From positions 1 to 64,000 of the forward strand of contig JARKNX010000097.1 of NCBI GenBank assembly GCA_029976025.1: a DNA stretch of 64,000 bases, in the 5' to 3' direction. Below, one piece after another: positions 9,001 to 14,847 of this stretch. A model generated the notes under the pieces. That model did no database searches. It saw only the letters and a list, made by a program, of their open reading frames with translations, and was not told the DNA's origin. Both the position numbers and the translations under genes were made by a program. Source of the DNA: Aggregatilineales bacterium (GTDB taxonomy: Bacteria; Chloroflexota; Anaerolineae; Aggregatilineales; Ch27). Positions within the stretch are counted from its first letter, which is position 1. Each line of letters starts with the position of its first letter.

Positions 9001-9638
9001 CCGGACGTGTCCAGTGTGATCTGGGCTTGCAGCGGGATGCGCGTGCCGGTCTCCGCAAAGCAGCGCCCGATGCCGGCCACAGCGGCCTTGACCTCCAGAA
9101 TGTCCTGGCTGGTCTCGATCAGCAGCAGATCGGCGCCGCCTTCGATCAGCCCCTGCGCCTGTTCGCGGAAGAGTTCGGCCAGCTCCTCAAAGGAGAGGCG
9201 GCTGAGGTCCGGGTCGGTGCCGCTGGGGAGCTGGCCGGACGGGCCGATGCTGCCGGCGACAAAGCGCGGGATGCCGGTTTCGGCAGTGAAGCGATCGCAA
9301 AGCCGGCGTGCCAGCGCCGCGGCGGCCCGGTTGATCTCCAGCACCCGGTCGGCCAGGCCGTAGTCGGCCAGAGTCAGGCGATTGCTGCGAAAGGTGTTCG
9401 TCTCGATCACTTCTGCGCCGGCGGCCAGGAATCCGCTGTGGATGGCTTCGATGACATCGGGGCGGGTGATCGTCAGGTAGTCGTTGCAACCCTCGTAAGC
9501 CGCGCCGCCGAAGTCGGCAGCCGTGAGCGGGTAGCGCTGGATGCTGGTCCCCATGGCCCCGTCAAAGACGACGACATGATCGGCGACGGCATCCAGATAA
9601 CGGCGATTGGTATAGGTGAGGTCACGATGTCGGCTCAT
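6072..9638 (-). CDS. metH: Cobalamin-dependent methionine synthase
   Basis: The 1188-residue protein has the full four-module MetH layout. The homocysteine-binding zinc barrel (residues 1 to about 330) has FDGAMGT and GGCCGTRPEH. The methyl-THF (pterin-binding) barrel is at about 355-620 with IGERINSQGSRK. The B12 cap and Rossmann module is at about 650-890 with DVHDIGKN, whose cobalt-ligand His is near 755. The SAM-binding reactivation domain is at about 900-1188. It moves methyl from 5-methyl-THF to homocysteine. The full length and intact motifs argue for an active enzyme. It lies 18 bases downstream of the nucleoside phosphorylase gene and is expected to share its SAM-I riboswitch; its own ribosome site is weak, suggesting translational coupling. 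Confidence 0.97.
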   Translation of the reverse strand: MSRHRDLTYTNRRYLDAVADHVVVFDGAMGTSIQRYPLTAADFGGAAYEGCNDYLTITRPDVIEAIHSGFLAAGAEVIETNTFRSNRLTLADYGLADRVLEINRAAAALARRLCDRFTAETGIPRFVAGSIGPSGQLPSGTDPDLSRLSFEELAELFREQAQGLIEGGADLLLIETSQDILEVKAAVAGIGRCFAETGTRIPLQAQITLDTSGRMLFGTAIDSALTTLEALPIDVIGLNCSTGPEHMRQPIRYLVEHSTLPISVLPNAGLPINIDGEAVYPMEPEPFSQMVAEFADWGVSAVGGCCGTRPEHIAFLYERVHGHLAEATAAGQPRRTPLPRQPEHLPAASSNMKAMTFLQDPGPTLIGERINSQGSRKIKRLLLEDDYDSIVQIAVEQVESGAHMLDVCVALTERDDEKAQMATLVKKLALAVDVPLIIDTTEADVAEAALALYPGRAVINGNNLENGRERLDRVFPLAEKYGAAVLSMTIDERGMAHDRERKFEIAERITRIATTEYGLEPEDLIFDTLTFPLTTGQPELRQDALETLAAIRLIKENLPGVYTALGVSNVSFGVSPTARGVLNSVFLYHAVGAGLDMAIVNPAHITPYAEIPEEQRRLAEDLIFNRDADALPRFIQYFEQHDVEATRQETVDPTGDMTAEELLHWQIVHRKKERVEALIDDCLQRQDAVGVLNNVLLPAMKEVGDKFGAGELILPFVLQSAEVMKKAVAYLEGFMEKVDGAMKGTVVLATVYGDVHDIGKNLVKTILSNNGYTVHDLGKQVPANTIIEAAVEHNADAIGLSALLVSTSRQMPLIVGELGRRGLNFPVLIGGAAINRKFGRRVLFLDGAEEPYSPGVFYCKDAFEGLAVMDALIDPARRADLLERTMDEAYEEVGKPGRPERAPARRNSRIEPAARIPTPPFWGPRTIRAMPLEAVFPHLHRPELYRLSWGAKNAHGEEWERLEAEFDARLARMQKDARQRDTLRPRAVYGYFPANRDGDDLVIWDHRAFAAGQSGPVSERTEVFRFHFPRQQKGEFLCISDYFAPVESGLIDVAALQVVTVGEAATAEFERFQSADEYSEAYFFHGLAVQTAEATANAVHAHIRRELGLEPEQGRRYSWGYPACPDLADHAAVFDLLPAVRSELGMALTAAFQLVPEQSTAAIVVHHPEAKYYAVEGDRAQEILGSAG

Positions 9639-9656
9639 GCTAAGTCTCTTTCTGTC

Positions 9657-10421
9657 TTACAGGCGCAGGCAGGCTTCCGCCGCCAGCCAGAACAGCTTCT
9701 CGCGGATGCCGGTGCGCCTGTCCCAGTGGCGGGAGTCCCACTCCTGGCCGCTGACGTCATCGCCGCTGTACAGAAGCTGGGCGAAGGTCACGCCGCGAAA
9801 ACTGGCGACCGCGAAGAAGGCGGCCGCTTCCATCTCGACGGTGACGCAGCCTTCAGCGCGGCGGCGGGCGATCTTATTCTGCGTCTCACGGTAGATGGCG
9901 TCAGTCGTCCACGTTTTACCGAGCACATAGGGGACCTGATCCGCCTGGAGGGTCTGTTCGATGGCGGCGATGCCTTCCGGGCTGGCGGGCACTTCGCGGG
10001 CGGGCGGCAGGTAGTGGTACGAAGTCCCTTCGTCACGGACGGCGCTGACTGGCACAACGACATGCCCGACGGCCATCTCCGGCATCAGGACGCCCGCGCC
10101 GCCGCAGGCGATGAAATGTCGGGCGCCAAGCGCGATCAGCTCTTCCAGCAGCCCCGCCGCCAGCGGCGCTCCGACGCCCGGGTGGATCACCGCCAGGCGC
10201 TGCCCGTCCACATCAATTTCGTACAGAGGGTGCGGGCCGATCTCGCTGCGAAGCTGGTGGATGATCCGGCCTTTGCCATCGCCGCAGACGCCGGTGATGA
10301 CCTCCTGAAAGAAGCACAGGACGCAATGGATGGGTGTGTCAATCGGCGCAATCAGGCGGGCCGGCTCGAGCAGGGCCTGCGGCGTATCATCATATTCCAG
10401 AATCGGATACGGTTGCTGCAT
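9657..10421 (-). CDS. Nucleoside phosphorylase (PNP/UDP family)
   Basis: A 254-residue member of the uridine/purine nucleoside phosphorylase family. Visible elements are the phosphate-loop segment GVGAPLAAGLLEEL (83-96), the GGAG motif (107-110), DEGTSYHYLP (130-139) and the ribose-binding EMEAA (196-200). Such enzymes cleave a nucleoside with phosphate into base and ribose-1-phosphate. Uridine phosphorylase is the usual automatic label, but its place directly behind a SAM-I riboswitch and in front of metH suggests a role in SAM by-product recycling, for example of methylthioadenosine or 5'-deoxyadenosine. The ATG at 10421 has GAGGAG six bases upstream. The substrate specificity is not decidable from the sequence alone. 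Confidence 0.85.
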   Translation of the reverse strand: MQQPYPILEYDDTPQALLEPARLIAPIDTPIHCVLCFFQEVITGVCGDGKGRIIHQLRSEIGPHPLYEIDVDGQRLAVIHPGVGAPLAAGLLEELIALGARHFIACGGAGVLMPEMAVGHVVVPVSAVRDEGTSYHYLPPAREVPASPEGIAAIEQTLQADQVPYVLGKTWTTDAIYRETQNKIARRRAEGCVTVEMEAAAFFAVASFRGVTFAQLLYSGDDVSGQEWDSRHWDRRTGIREKLFWLAAEACLRL

Positions 10422-10448
10422 CGCTCGCTCCTCTGAAGCTGCCCGGAC

Positions 10449-10478
10449 AAAAAACGCTCCTCCGGTATGGGAGAAGCG
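10449..10478 (-). terminator. Expression-platform terminator of the SAM-I riboswitch
   Basis: On the minus strand CGCTTCTCC pairs with GGAGGAGCG (9 bp, one G-U) around CATACC and is followed by six T residues. It lies between the SAM-I aptamer and the phosphorylase start, so it is the off-state of the switch. Confidence 0.88.
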
Positions 10479-10502
10479 CCGCGTTCACAACCTGCCCTGG
10501 CT

Positions 10503-10601
10503 CTCATCTTCCAGTACCTGCCTGGCGGAATTGGCACCTTCCCGGCGCTCCGGGGGTTGCCGCGGGTTCACTGGGCCGTTCCCTCCCCCGCTCGTGATGA
10601 G
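10503..10601 (-). promoter_or_regulatory. SAM-I (S-box) riboswitch of the phosphorylase-metH operon
   Basis: Read on the minus strand, the P1 helix is formed by CTCATC (10601-10596) and GATGAG (10508-10503). Between them are the S-box core elements GGAGGGAACGGCCC, GAACCCGCGGCAACC and GGTGCCAATTCC in the right order, followed by the short P4-like hairpin. The aptamer binds S-adenosylmethionine and, with the downstream terminator, shuts off the nucleoside phosphorylase and metH when SAM is abundant. A separate hairpin (CATCCGGG/CCCGGATG) precedes it in the leader. Confidence 0.95.
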
Positions 10602-10642
10602 TCCGCATCCGGGATAGCCCGGATGGGTAATGGTGACCAAAA

Positions 10643-10672
10643 TAGTAGCATATTGAAGCGGGGTGCGTCAAG
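10643..10672 (-). promoter_or_regulatory. Promoter of the SAM-I/metH leader
   Basis: TTGACG (10672-10667) and TACTAT (10648-10643) are 18 bases apart on the minus strand, about 40 bases upstream of the aptamer. Confidence 0.6.
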
Positions 10673-10714
10673 CGCCTCGCCGGGCCCCGGGCCGGCCGGC
10701 TGCGGGCGGGAGAT

Positions 10715-10742
10715 GAAAACACCCGGCCAACTGGCCGGGTGT
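10715..10742 (-). terminator. Terminator of tRNA-Asn
   Basis: On the minus strand ACACCCGGCC pairs with GGCCGGGTGT around AGTT, followed by TTTTCAT. It begins immediately after the encoded CCA end of the tRNA. Confidence 0.85.
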
Positions 10743-10746
10743 GTGG

Positions 10747-10819
10747 CTCCACAGGTAGGACTCGAACCTACAACCCATCGGTTAACAGCCGATTGCTCTG
10801 CCGATTGAGCTACTGTGGA
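10747..10819 (-). tRNA. tRNA-Asn (anticodon GTT)
   Basis: A 73-base cloverleaf on the minus strand. The acceptor arms TCCACAG and CTGTGGA pair. The D arm has AGCTCAATCGGCAGAGC, the anticodon loop CTGTTAA gives anticodon GTT, and the T loop is GGTTCGAACC. The discriminator is G, and CCA is encoded at 10746-10744. A consensus promoter and a terminator flank it, so it is a single-gene transcript. Confidence 0.97.
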
Positions 10820-10830
10820 AGGTTGGCTGC

Positions 10831-10859
10831 ATGATACCAGTGGGGTAGCGGGTTGTCAA
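10831..10859 (-). promoter_or_regulatory. tRNA-Asn promoter
   Basis: TTGACA (10859-10854) and TATCAT (10836-10831) are exactly 17 bases apart on the minus strand, 12 bases from the mature tRNA 5' end. Confidence 0.85.
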
Positions 10860-10891
10860 GCATAAAAATAGGCATCGAGCGGGCGAACAGC

Positions 10892-10916
10892 CCGGGCCGG
10901 GGCCGCCCCGGCCCGG
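10892..10916. repeat. GC-rich 11-bp perfect hairpin between tRNA-Asn and infC
   Basis: CCGGGCCGGGG (10892-10902) pairs with CCCCGGCCCGG (10906-10916) around CCG. It lies between the divergent tRNA and infC promoters and has no T-run on either strand in the next few bases. Its role is not clear; it may be a transcriptional insulator. The AT-rich DNA at 10920-10985 to its right may carry a second infC promoter. Confidence 0.6.
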
Positions 10917-11062
10917 CGAATCAGGGTATCTTGATTTGTTTGGTAAATTGCACATTTTGCGTAGAATAGAGAAGTGCTATTATCCCGGACAGTCAGGCAG
11001 CCACTGCGAGTTAACAGGATATCTGCGGACGCGAATTATACGCGTGCCAGGCAAGTTCTGGA

Positions 11063-11091
11063 TTGACTGCCCCGGGGGCGTATGATACACT
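11063..11091 (+). promoter_or_regulatory. infC operon promoter
   Basis: TTGACT (11063-11068) and TACACT (11086-11091) are 17 bases apart. Transcription would start near 11098, leaving a leader of about 50 bases that includes a small GGCGC/GCGCC hairpin before the infC ribosome site. Confidence 0.65.
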
Positions 11092-11148
11092 TTGGCGCTC
11101 AGGCGCCGCTTGCACGGCCCTTTTGTTTAGTGAGCGAGGGATACCACA

Positions 11149-11679
11149 ATAGGCGCTACAGAATATCGCATCAATCAGGAAATCCGTGTTCGCGAAGTTC
11201 GCCTGATCACGGAAACTAACGAGAACATTGGTGTGGTCACCACACGGGAAGCGCTCGAGCGCGCCCAGCAAGCGAATCTGGATCTCGTTGAAGTTGCGCC
11301 AACTGCCGACCCTCCCGTTTGCCGCATCATGGATTTTGGCAAGTTCCTGTATGCCAAGCAGAAGAAGGAACGCGAGGCCCGCAAACAGCAGAAGACGATT
11401 GAGGTTAAAGAAATCCGCCTGCGACCGAAGACCGCCGATCACCATATGGATATCAAGGTGCGGAGCGCTCGCAAGTGGCTGGAAAGCGGTATGAAGGTCA
11501 AGGTGCGCATCCAGTTTCGCGCCCGCGAAATCTCGTATCCCGAGATCGGGCTGGAGATGCTGGAGTATATCGCCCACGCGGTTGAAGATATCGGCATCAT
11601 TGAGCAGCGTCCGGACATGGAAGGCTCGACCATGTTGATGGTCCTGGCCCCCAATCCTGACAAGAAGAAGAAAAAGTAG
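11149..11679 (+). CDS. infC: Translation initiation factor IF-3, AUA start
   Basis: The 176-residue factor checks the start codon and keeps the 30S subunit free. The N domain begins with EYRINQEIRVREVRLI, a linker rich in Lys/Arg (AKQKKEREARKQQKTIEVKE) follows, and the C domain carries the usual LRPKTADHHMDIKVRSARKWL. The frame opens after a TGA at 11131-11133, and no ATG, GTG or TTG precedes the conserved N terminus. The only codon at a suitable distance (8 bases) from the GCGAGGG ribosome site is ATA at 11149. The first canonical start (GTG 11233) would delete most of the N domain. Non-canonical infC starts (AUU in E. coli) allow IF3 to repress its own synthesis. First gene of infC-rpmI-rplT. 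Confidence 0.95.
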   Translation: MGATEYRINQEIRVREVRLITETNENIGVVTTREALERAQQANLDLVEVAPTADPPVCRIMDFGKFLYAKQKKEREARKQQKTIEVKEIRLRPKTADHHMDIKVRSARKWLESGMKVKVRIQFRAREISYPEIGLEMLEYIAHAVEDIGIIEQRPDMEGSTMLMVLAPNPDKKKKK

Positions 11680-11704
11680 CATCGTCGGACTAAGGGAGTA
11701 TTCC

Positions 11705-11950
11705 GTGGCTAAGAAGACAAAGAACTACAAGTTGAAGACCTACAAGGCCGCCGCCAAGCGATTTCGCGTCACCGGAACAGGCAAGGTTATGCGCACCAAA
11801 GGGGGCAAGAGCCATCTGCGCCGCAACCGTTCCAAGCGGACTAAAGCCCAACTGACCGAAATGCTGGTGGTGGAAAATCGCGGCGATCGCCGGCGTATTC
11901 AGCGCCTCGCCCCGTATCTCAGCAAGTACCGGGCCAACCCGCCCGCCTGA
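11705..11950 (+). CDS. rpmI: Large-subunit ribosomal protein bL35
   Basis: An 81-residue, very basic protein with the bL35 pattern: TYKAAAKRFRVTGTGKVMRTKGGKSHLRRNRSKRTK. It is slightly longer than the usual 64-66 residues because of a C-terminal extension (RIQRLAPYLSKYRANPPA). It starts at GTG 11705 with GGGAG six bases upstream. It lies 25 bases after infC, in the standard IF3-L35-L20 operon order. A 127-base gap to rplT contains a GCAGC/GCTGC hairpin and an AT-rich CTATATCAT stretch, which might hold an internal promoter or the site by which L20 controls its operon. Confidence 0.96.
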   Translation: MAKKTKNYKLKTYKAAAKRFRVTGTGKVMRTKGGKSHLRRNRSKRTKAQLTEMLVVENRGDRRRIQRLAPYLSKYRANPPA

Positions 11951-12077
11951 GCGATTTCGATCAGCGGCCGGCGAGGCCGTACAGGCAGCGCCCGCCCGGC
12001 TGCTTCCCTGTATTCGTCCTATATCATTTCAGGCCCGGCAGCAGAGGTCGGGTCATCGGTGGCAGGAGTAAATAACT

Positions 12078-12422
12078 GTGCGCGTAAAAAGAGGGTATGT
12101 ATCGCGGCATCGGCATAACAAGGTCCTGAAGCGGACCAAGGGACAGTTCGGGACCAAGCATCGGCTGTTCCGCCGCGCCAACGAAGCTATGATGAAGAGT
12201 CTGTGGTACAGCTATCGCGACCGGCGCAACCGCCGCCGCGATCTGCGCAGCCTGTGGATTACCCGCATCAATGCGGCGGCTCGCCAGAATGATATGAGCT
12301 ACAGCCGCCTTATACACGGGCTGCGGCAGGCTAACATTGAGCTTGATCGCAAGGTGCTGGCGGATATCGCTGTGCGCGATCCACAGACGTTCAGCCAGAT
12401 TGTGGCGGCGGCGCGCAGCTAA
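12078..12422 (+). CDS. rplT: Large-subunit ribosomal protein bL20
   Basis: A 114-residue basic protein with the bL20 pattern. The extended N tail ([21 protein letters not shown]) is followed by the globular part with [29 protein letters not shown] and the C-terminal helix [19 protein letters not shown]. It is one of the first proteins to bind 23S rRNA, and in other bacteria it represses its own operon. GTG start at 12078, with GGAG upstream. Last gene of the operon, followed by a terminator at 12471. Confidence 0.97.
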   Translation: MRVKRGYVSRHRHNKVLKRTKGQFGTKHRLFRRANEAMMKSLWYSYRDRRNRRRDLRSLWITRINAAARQNDMSYSRLIHGLRQANIELDRKVLADIAVRDPQTFSQIVAAARS

Positions 12423-12470
12423 TCCGCAGGGCGGAGCGCGGCGACGGGATTCGGAATTGTCGAGCAGAAT

Positions 12471-12495
12471 GGGGCCTTCGGGCCTCGTTTTGTTT
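12471..12495 (+). terminator. Terminator of infC-rpmI-rplT
   Basis: GGGGCC pairs with GGCCTC (one G-U) around the stable TTCG tetraloop, followed by GTTTTGTTT. Confidence 0.85.
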
Positions 12496-12574
12496 GATTG
12501 CCCCCGCGCTGAACCCGATGCTATTCGCGACGGGGTGACATACAATAGCAGGGGGCAGGATTCTATACGCCGGG

Positions 12575-13399
12575 ATGGAGAAGGCGGAGATGGCCGACAT
12601 CACAAGTATCCATAACGAGCGGGTCAGGCTGGTGCGGGCGCTGCAATCGCAGAGCAAGACCCGGCGCGAAGAAGGCAAGATCGTTGTCGAGGGGGTCCGC
12701 CTGATTGCTGATGCCATCAACTGCGGCATTACCCCGGAATTTCTCTTCTACCTGGGCGCGGAGGCAACGCTGGACCGCCGCGCCTTCCGCATGTTCCGCC
12801 AGTTAGCCGATCTGGGCGTGACCGTGCTTTCAGTGACCGATGCGGTGATGAAACAGGCCAGCGAGCTGGAGACCCCGCCGGGCGTGCTGGCTGTGCTGCC
12901 CCGGCCCAGCCTGCCCACGCCGGAAGCCCCGACGATGGTGCTGGCGCTGGACCGGATGAACAACCCCGGCAACCTGGGCAGCTCGCTGCGCACCGCCGCC
13001 GCCGCCGGCACGGAGCTTGTCATCCTGACGCCCGGCACGGTGGACCCGTACAACCCCAAAGTGCTGCGCGGCGGCATGGGGGCGCACTTCCGGCTGCCGA
13101 TTCTGCAGATGGAATGGTCTGACGTGGCGCTGCGGTATGGGCATATGCACACCTATCTGGCTTCGACGAAGGGCAGTACGCCATACTATACGGTAGACTG
13201 GCTGCGCCCCTCGATGATCATCATGGGCAGTGAGGCGCACGGTCCGAGCGACGATGCCTGCGCGGTGGCCGGCACCACAATTATGATCCCGATGGCCGCG
13301 GAGACGGAGTCGCTCAATGCTGCGGTGGCGGCGGGAATCCTGCTTTACGAAGTGAAGCGCCAGCGTATCCTCTCAGCTCAGGAAGGGGCCAGGCTATGA
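12575..13399 (+). CDS. TrmH/SpoU-type RNA 2'-O-methyltransferase
   Basis: A 274-residue SAM-dependent methyltransferase with an N-terminal substrate-binding domain (residues 1 to about 95, with EEGKIVVEGVRLIADAI) and a C-terminal SPOUT knot. The knot motifs are NPGNLGSSLRTAAAAG (motif 1), IIMGSEAHGPS (motif 2) and MAAETESLNAAVAAGILLYE (motif 3). It modifies ribose in rRNA or tRNA; the exact nucleotide is not predictable. The start is either ATG 12575 or ATG 12590; the first is listed, without a convincing ribosome site for either. It overlaps the next gene by four bases (ATGA), so the two are translationally coupled. Confidence 0.9.
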   Translation: MEKAEMADITSIHNERVRLVRALQSQSKTRREEGKIVVEGVRLIADAINCGITPEFLFYLGAEATLDRRAFRMFRQLADLGVTVLSVTDAVMKQASELETPPGVLAVLPRPSLPTPEAPTMVLALDRMNNPGNLGSSLRTAAAAGTELVILTPGTVDPYNPKVLRGGMGAHFRLPILQMEWSDVALRYGHMHTYLASTKGSTPYYTVDWLRPSMIIMGSEAHGPSDDACAVAGTTIMIPMAAETESLNAAVAAGILLYEVKRQRILSAQEGARL

Positions 13400-14628
13400 T
13401 CGTTCGCTCCATCACGGTATTCACCAATCTGTCGCTGGCTGATCCGGAAGTGGTGCTGGCCAAGGCGGCCAACTTTCTGCACAGCGCCGCGCCGACGTTC
13501 GAAGCGGCCGGGGTCGCCGTCCAGACGCGCCGGGTAGCCACCCAGCCCTTCCCGCGGATACTGGCCCCGGTCGGGCCGGGTCTGGCGGTGGCGTATGCCA
13601 CTCGCCTGCAGGAACTGGCGCTCTCCTACGGTATCGATTATCTGGCGCTCGGCCCGGCCCATGCGGCGGATGATCCGGACTATGTCGAGGCCATCGTTGA
13701 CATGATCGATCGGACGGAGTCGCTGTTCTTCTCCGTCAGCATCGCCGACGCGGCGCGGGGGATCGACCTGGCCCTGGTTCGGCGGACGGCGCGGGTCGTT
13801 CAGCGGGTCAGCCGCCTTTCTGAGAACGGACTGCGCACCCTGTTCCTGGCGGCGACGGCCAACTGCCAGCCGGGCGCGCCGTTCTTCCCGGTAGCCTACC
13901 ATGAGGACGGCGCGCCGATGCAGTTCGCCCTGGCGATTCAGGCGGCGGACCTGGCAATTGAGGCGTTCCGCGAAGCGACGACGGTCAATGACGCTGCCGA
14001 GCGTCTGACGCGGCTTGTGAACGAGGCAGCGGGCAAGCTATCCGCGACGGCGACCTCCCTGGCCAGGGAATTTGATATTGCCTTTGGGGGGATCGATTTC
14101 TCGCTGGCGCCGTTCCCCCGCGATGAGATCAGCCTCGGCGGCGCGATGGAACGGCTGGGGGTGTCGCTGGGTGGCAGCGGCGCGGCGGCGGCGGCGGCCG
14201 TGATTATGACGGCGCTGGACGCGGCGCGCTTCCCCCGCGCCGGATTCAATGGCCTGATGCTGCCGGTGCTGGAGGATAGCGTCCTGGCCGCGCGAGCCGC
14301 CGCGGGCCAGCTCACCACGACCGACCTGCTGCTTTACAGCGCCCTGTGCGGCACCGGGCTGGACACTGTCCCGCTGCCCGGCGATACCGGCCAGGAGGCG
14401 CTCGCCGGTATTCTGCTGGATGTAGCGGCGCTGGCTCTGCGGCTGAACAAGCCATTGACGGCCCGCCTGATGCCGCTGCCGGGGAAGGGGCCTGGCGAGT
14501 CGTGCGGCCTGGAGGATTTCCCGTACTTCGCTCCGGGACGGGTGATGGCCCCTCCGCGCGGGCTGACGAGCGACGGCCTGCTCTCTCAGGAGGGCGCTCT
14601 GCATATTCTGCCCCGGCAGGCTTCGTGA
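13396..14628 (+). CDS. DUF711 (UPF0210) family protein
   Basis: A 410-residue protein with the start MIVRSITVFTNLSLADP and the glycine-rich GGAMERLGVSLGGSGAAAAAAVIMTALDAA segment near 250-275 that I associate with DUF711/UPF0210. The typical partner, a small ACT-domain protein, is not next to it here. The family has a fold related to glycyl-radical enzymes, but its function is unknown. No signal peptide or membrane segment is visible. It overlaps the methyltransferase gene by four bases and is followed by the hisS promoter. Confidence 0.75.
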   Translation: MIVRSITVFTNLSLADPEVVLAKAANFLHSAAPTFEAAGVAVQTRRVATQPFPRILAPVGPGLAVAYATRLQELALSYGIDYLALGPAHAADDPDYVEAIVDMIDRTESLFFSVSIADAARGIDLALVRRTARVVQRVSRLSENGLRTLFLAATANCQPGAPFFPVAYHEDGAPMQFALAIQAADLAIEAFREATTVNDAAERLTRLVNEAAGKLSATATSLAREFDIAFGGIDFSLAPFPRDEISLGGAMERLGVSLGGSGAAAAAAVIMTALDAARFPRAGFNGLMLPVLEDSVLAARAAAGQLTTTDLLLYSALCGTGLDTVPLPGDTGQEALAGILLDVAALALRLNKPLTARLMPLPGKGPGESCGLEDFPYFAPGRVMAPPRGLTSDGLLSQEGALHILPRQAS

Positions 14629-14652
14629 CCTGCCCCGGCGAAGCAGCCACGC

Positions 14653-14682
14653 TTTACATCCGCGGCCCGGGCCTGTTATACT
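14653..14682 (+). promoter_or_regulatory. hisS promoter
   Basis: TTTACA (14653-14658) and TATACT (14677-14682) are 18 bases apart. Transcription would begin near 14689, just before the ribosome site of the His leader peptide. Confidence 0.7.
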
Positions 14683-14709
14683 TGCGGGACATTATTGAGG
14701 AGTGAACTT

Positions 14710-14754
14710 ATGGGCCACAGGCACGCTCACCATCACGAGAAAAGGCGCTCGTAG
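14710..14754 (+). CDS. Histidine-rich leader peptide of hisS
   Basis: A 14-codon frame, MGHRHAHHHEKRRS, then TAG. Five of the 14 residues are His (positions 3, 5, 7, 8, 9), including three in a row. GAGGAG lies seven bases upstream of the ATG, and a promoter lies about 28 bases upstream. It is followed after 31 bases by an intrinsic terminator and then by hisS, the histidyl-tRNA synthetase gene. This is the classic layout of ribosome-mediated attenuation: low charged tRNA-His stalls the ribosome on the His codons and should prevent the terminator from forming. Confidence 0.88.
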   Translation: MGHRHAHHHEKRRS

Positions 14755-14785
14755 AACCGGCCCGTATGCTGCATGATCAATCCTG

Positions 14786-14810
14786 GCGCAGACGCGGGTC
14801 TGCGCTTTTT
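14786..14810 (+). terminator. Attenuator terminator before hisS
   Basis: GCGCAGAC pairs perfectly with GTCTGCGC (8 bp) around GCGG, followed by five T residues. It lies between the His leader peptide and hisS. A candidate competing pairing is GCGCT (14745-14749, at the end of the leader ORF) with GGCGC (14785-14789). Confidence 0.9.
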
Positions 14811-14847
14811 GCTGCCGGGGACAGGCTGCACAAAGGAGCAAATGGCG

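Noticed and set aside
5955-10436. A plus-strand open frame of nearly 1500 codons opposite metH and the phosphorylase
   Set aside because: It is a shadow of high-GC codon bias: the minus-strand genes have full family motifs, while the opposite frame has no recognisable domain, ribosome site or conserved segment.
10892-10916. Terminator call for the GC hairpin between tRNA-Asn and infC
   Set aside because: The stem is perfect but no T-run follows on either strand and no gene ends beside it.
14773-14847. Upstream extension of hisS to 14773
   Set aside because: It would place coding sequence over the attenuator terminator and lacks a ribosome site; AAGGAG before 14842/14848 fits better.
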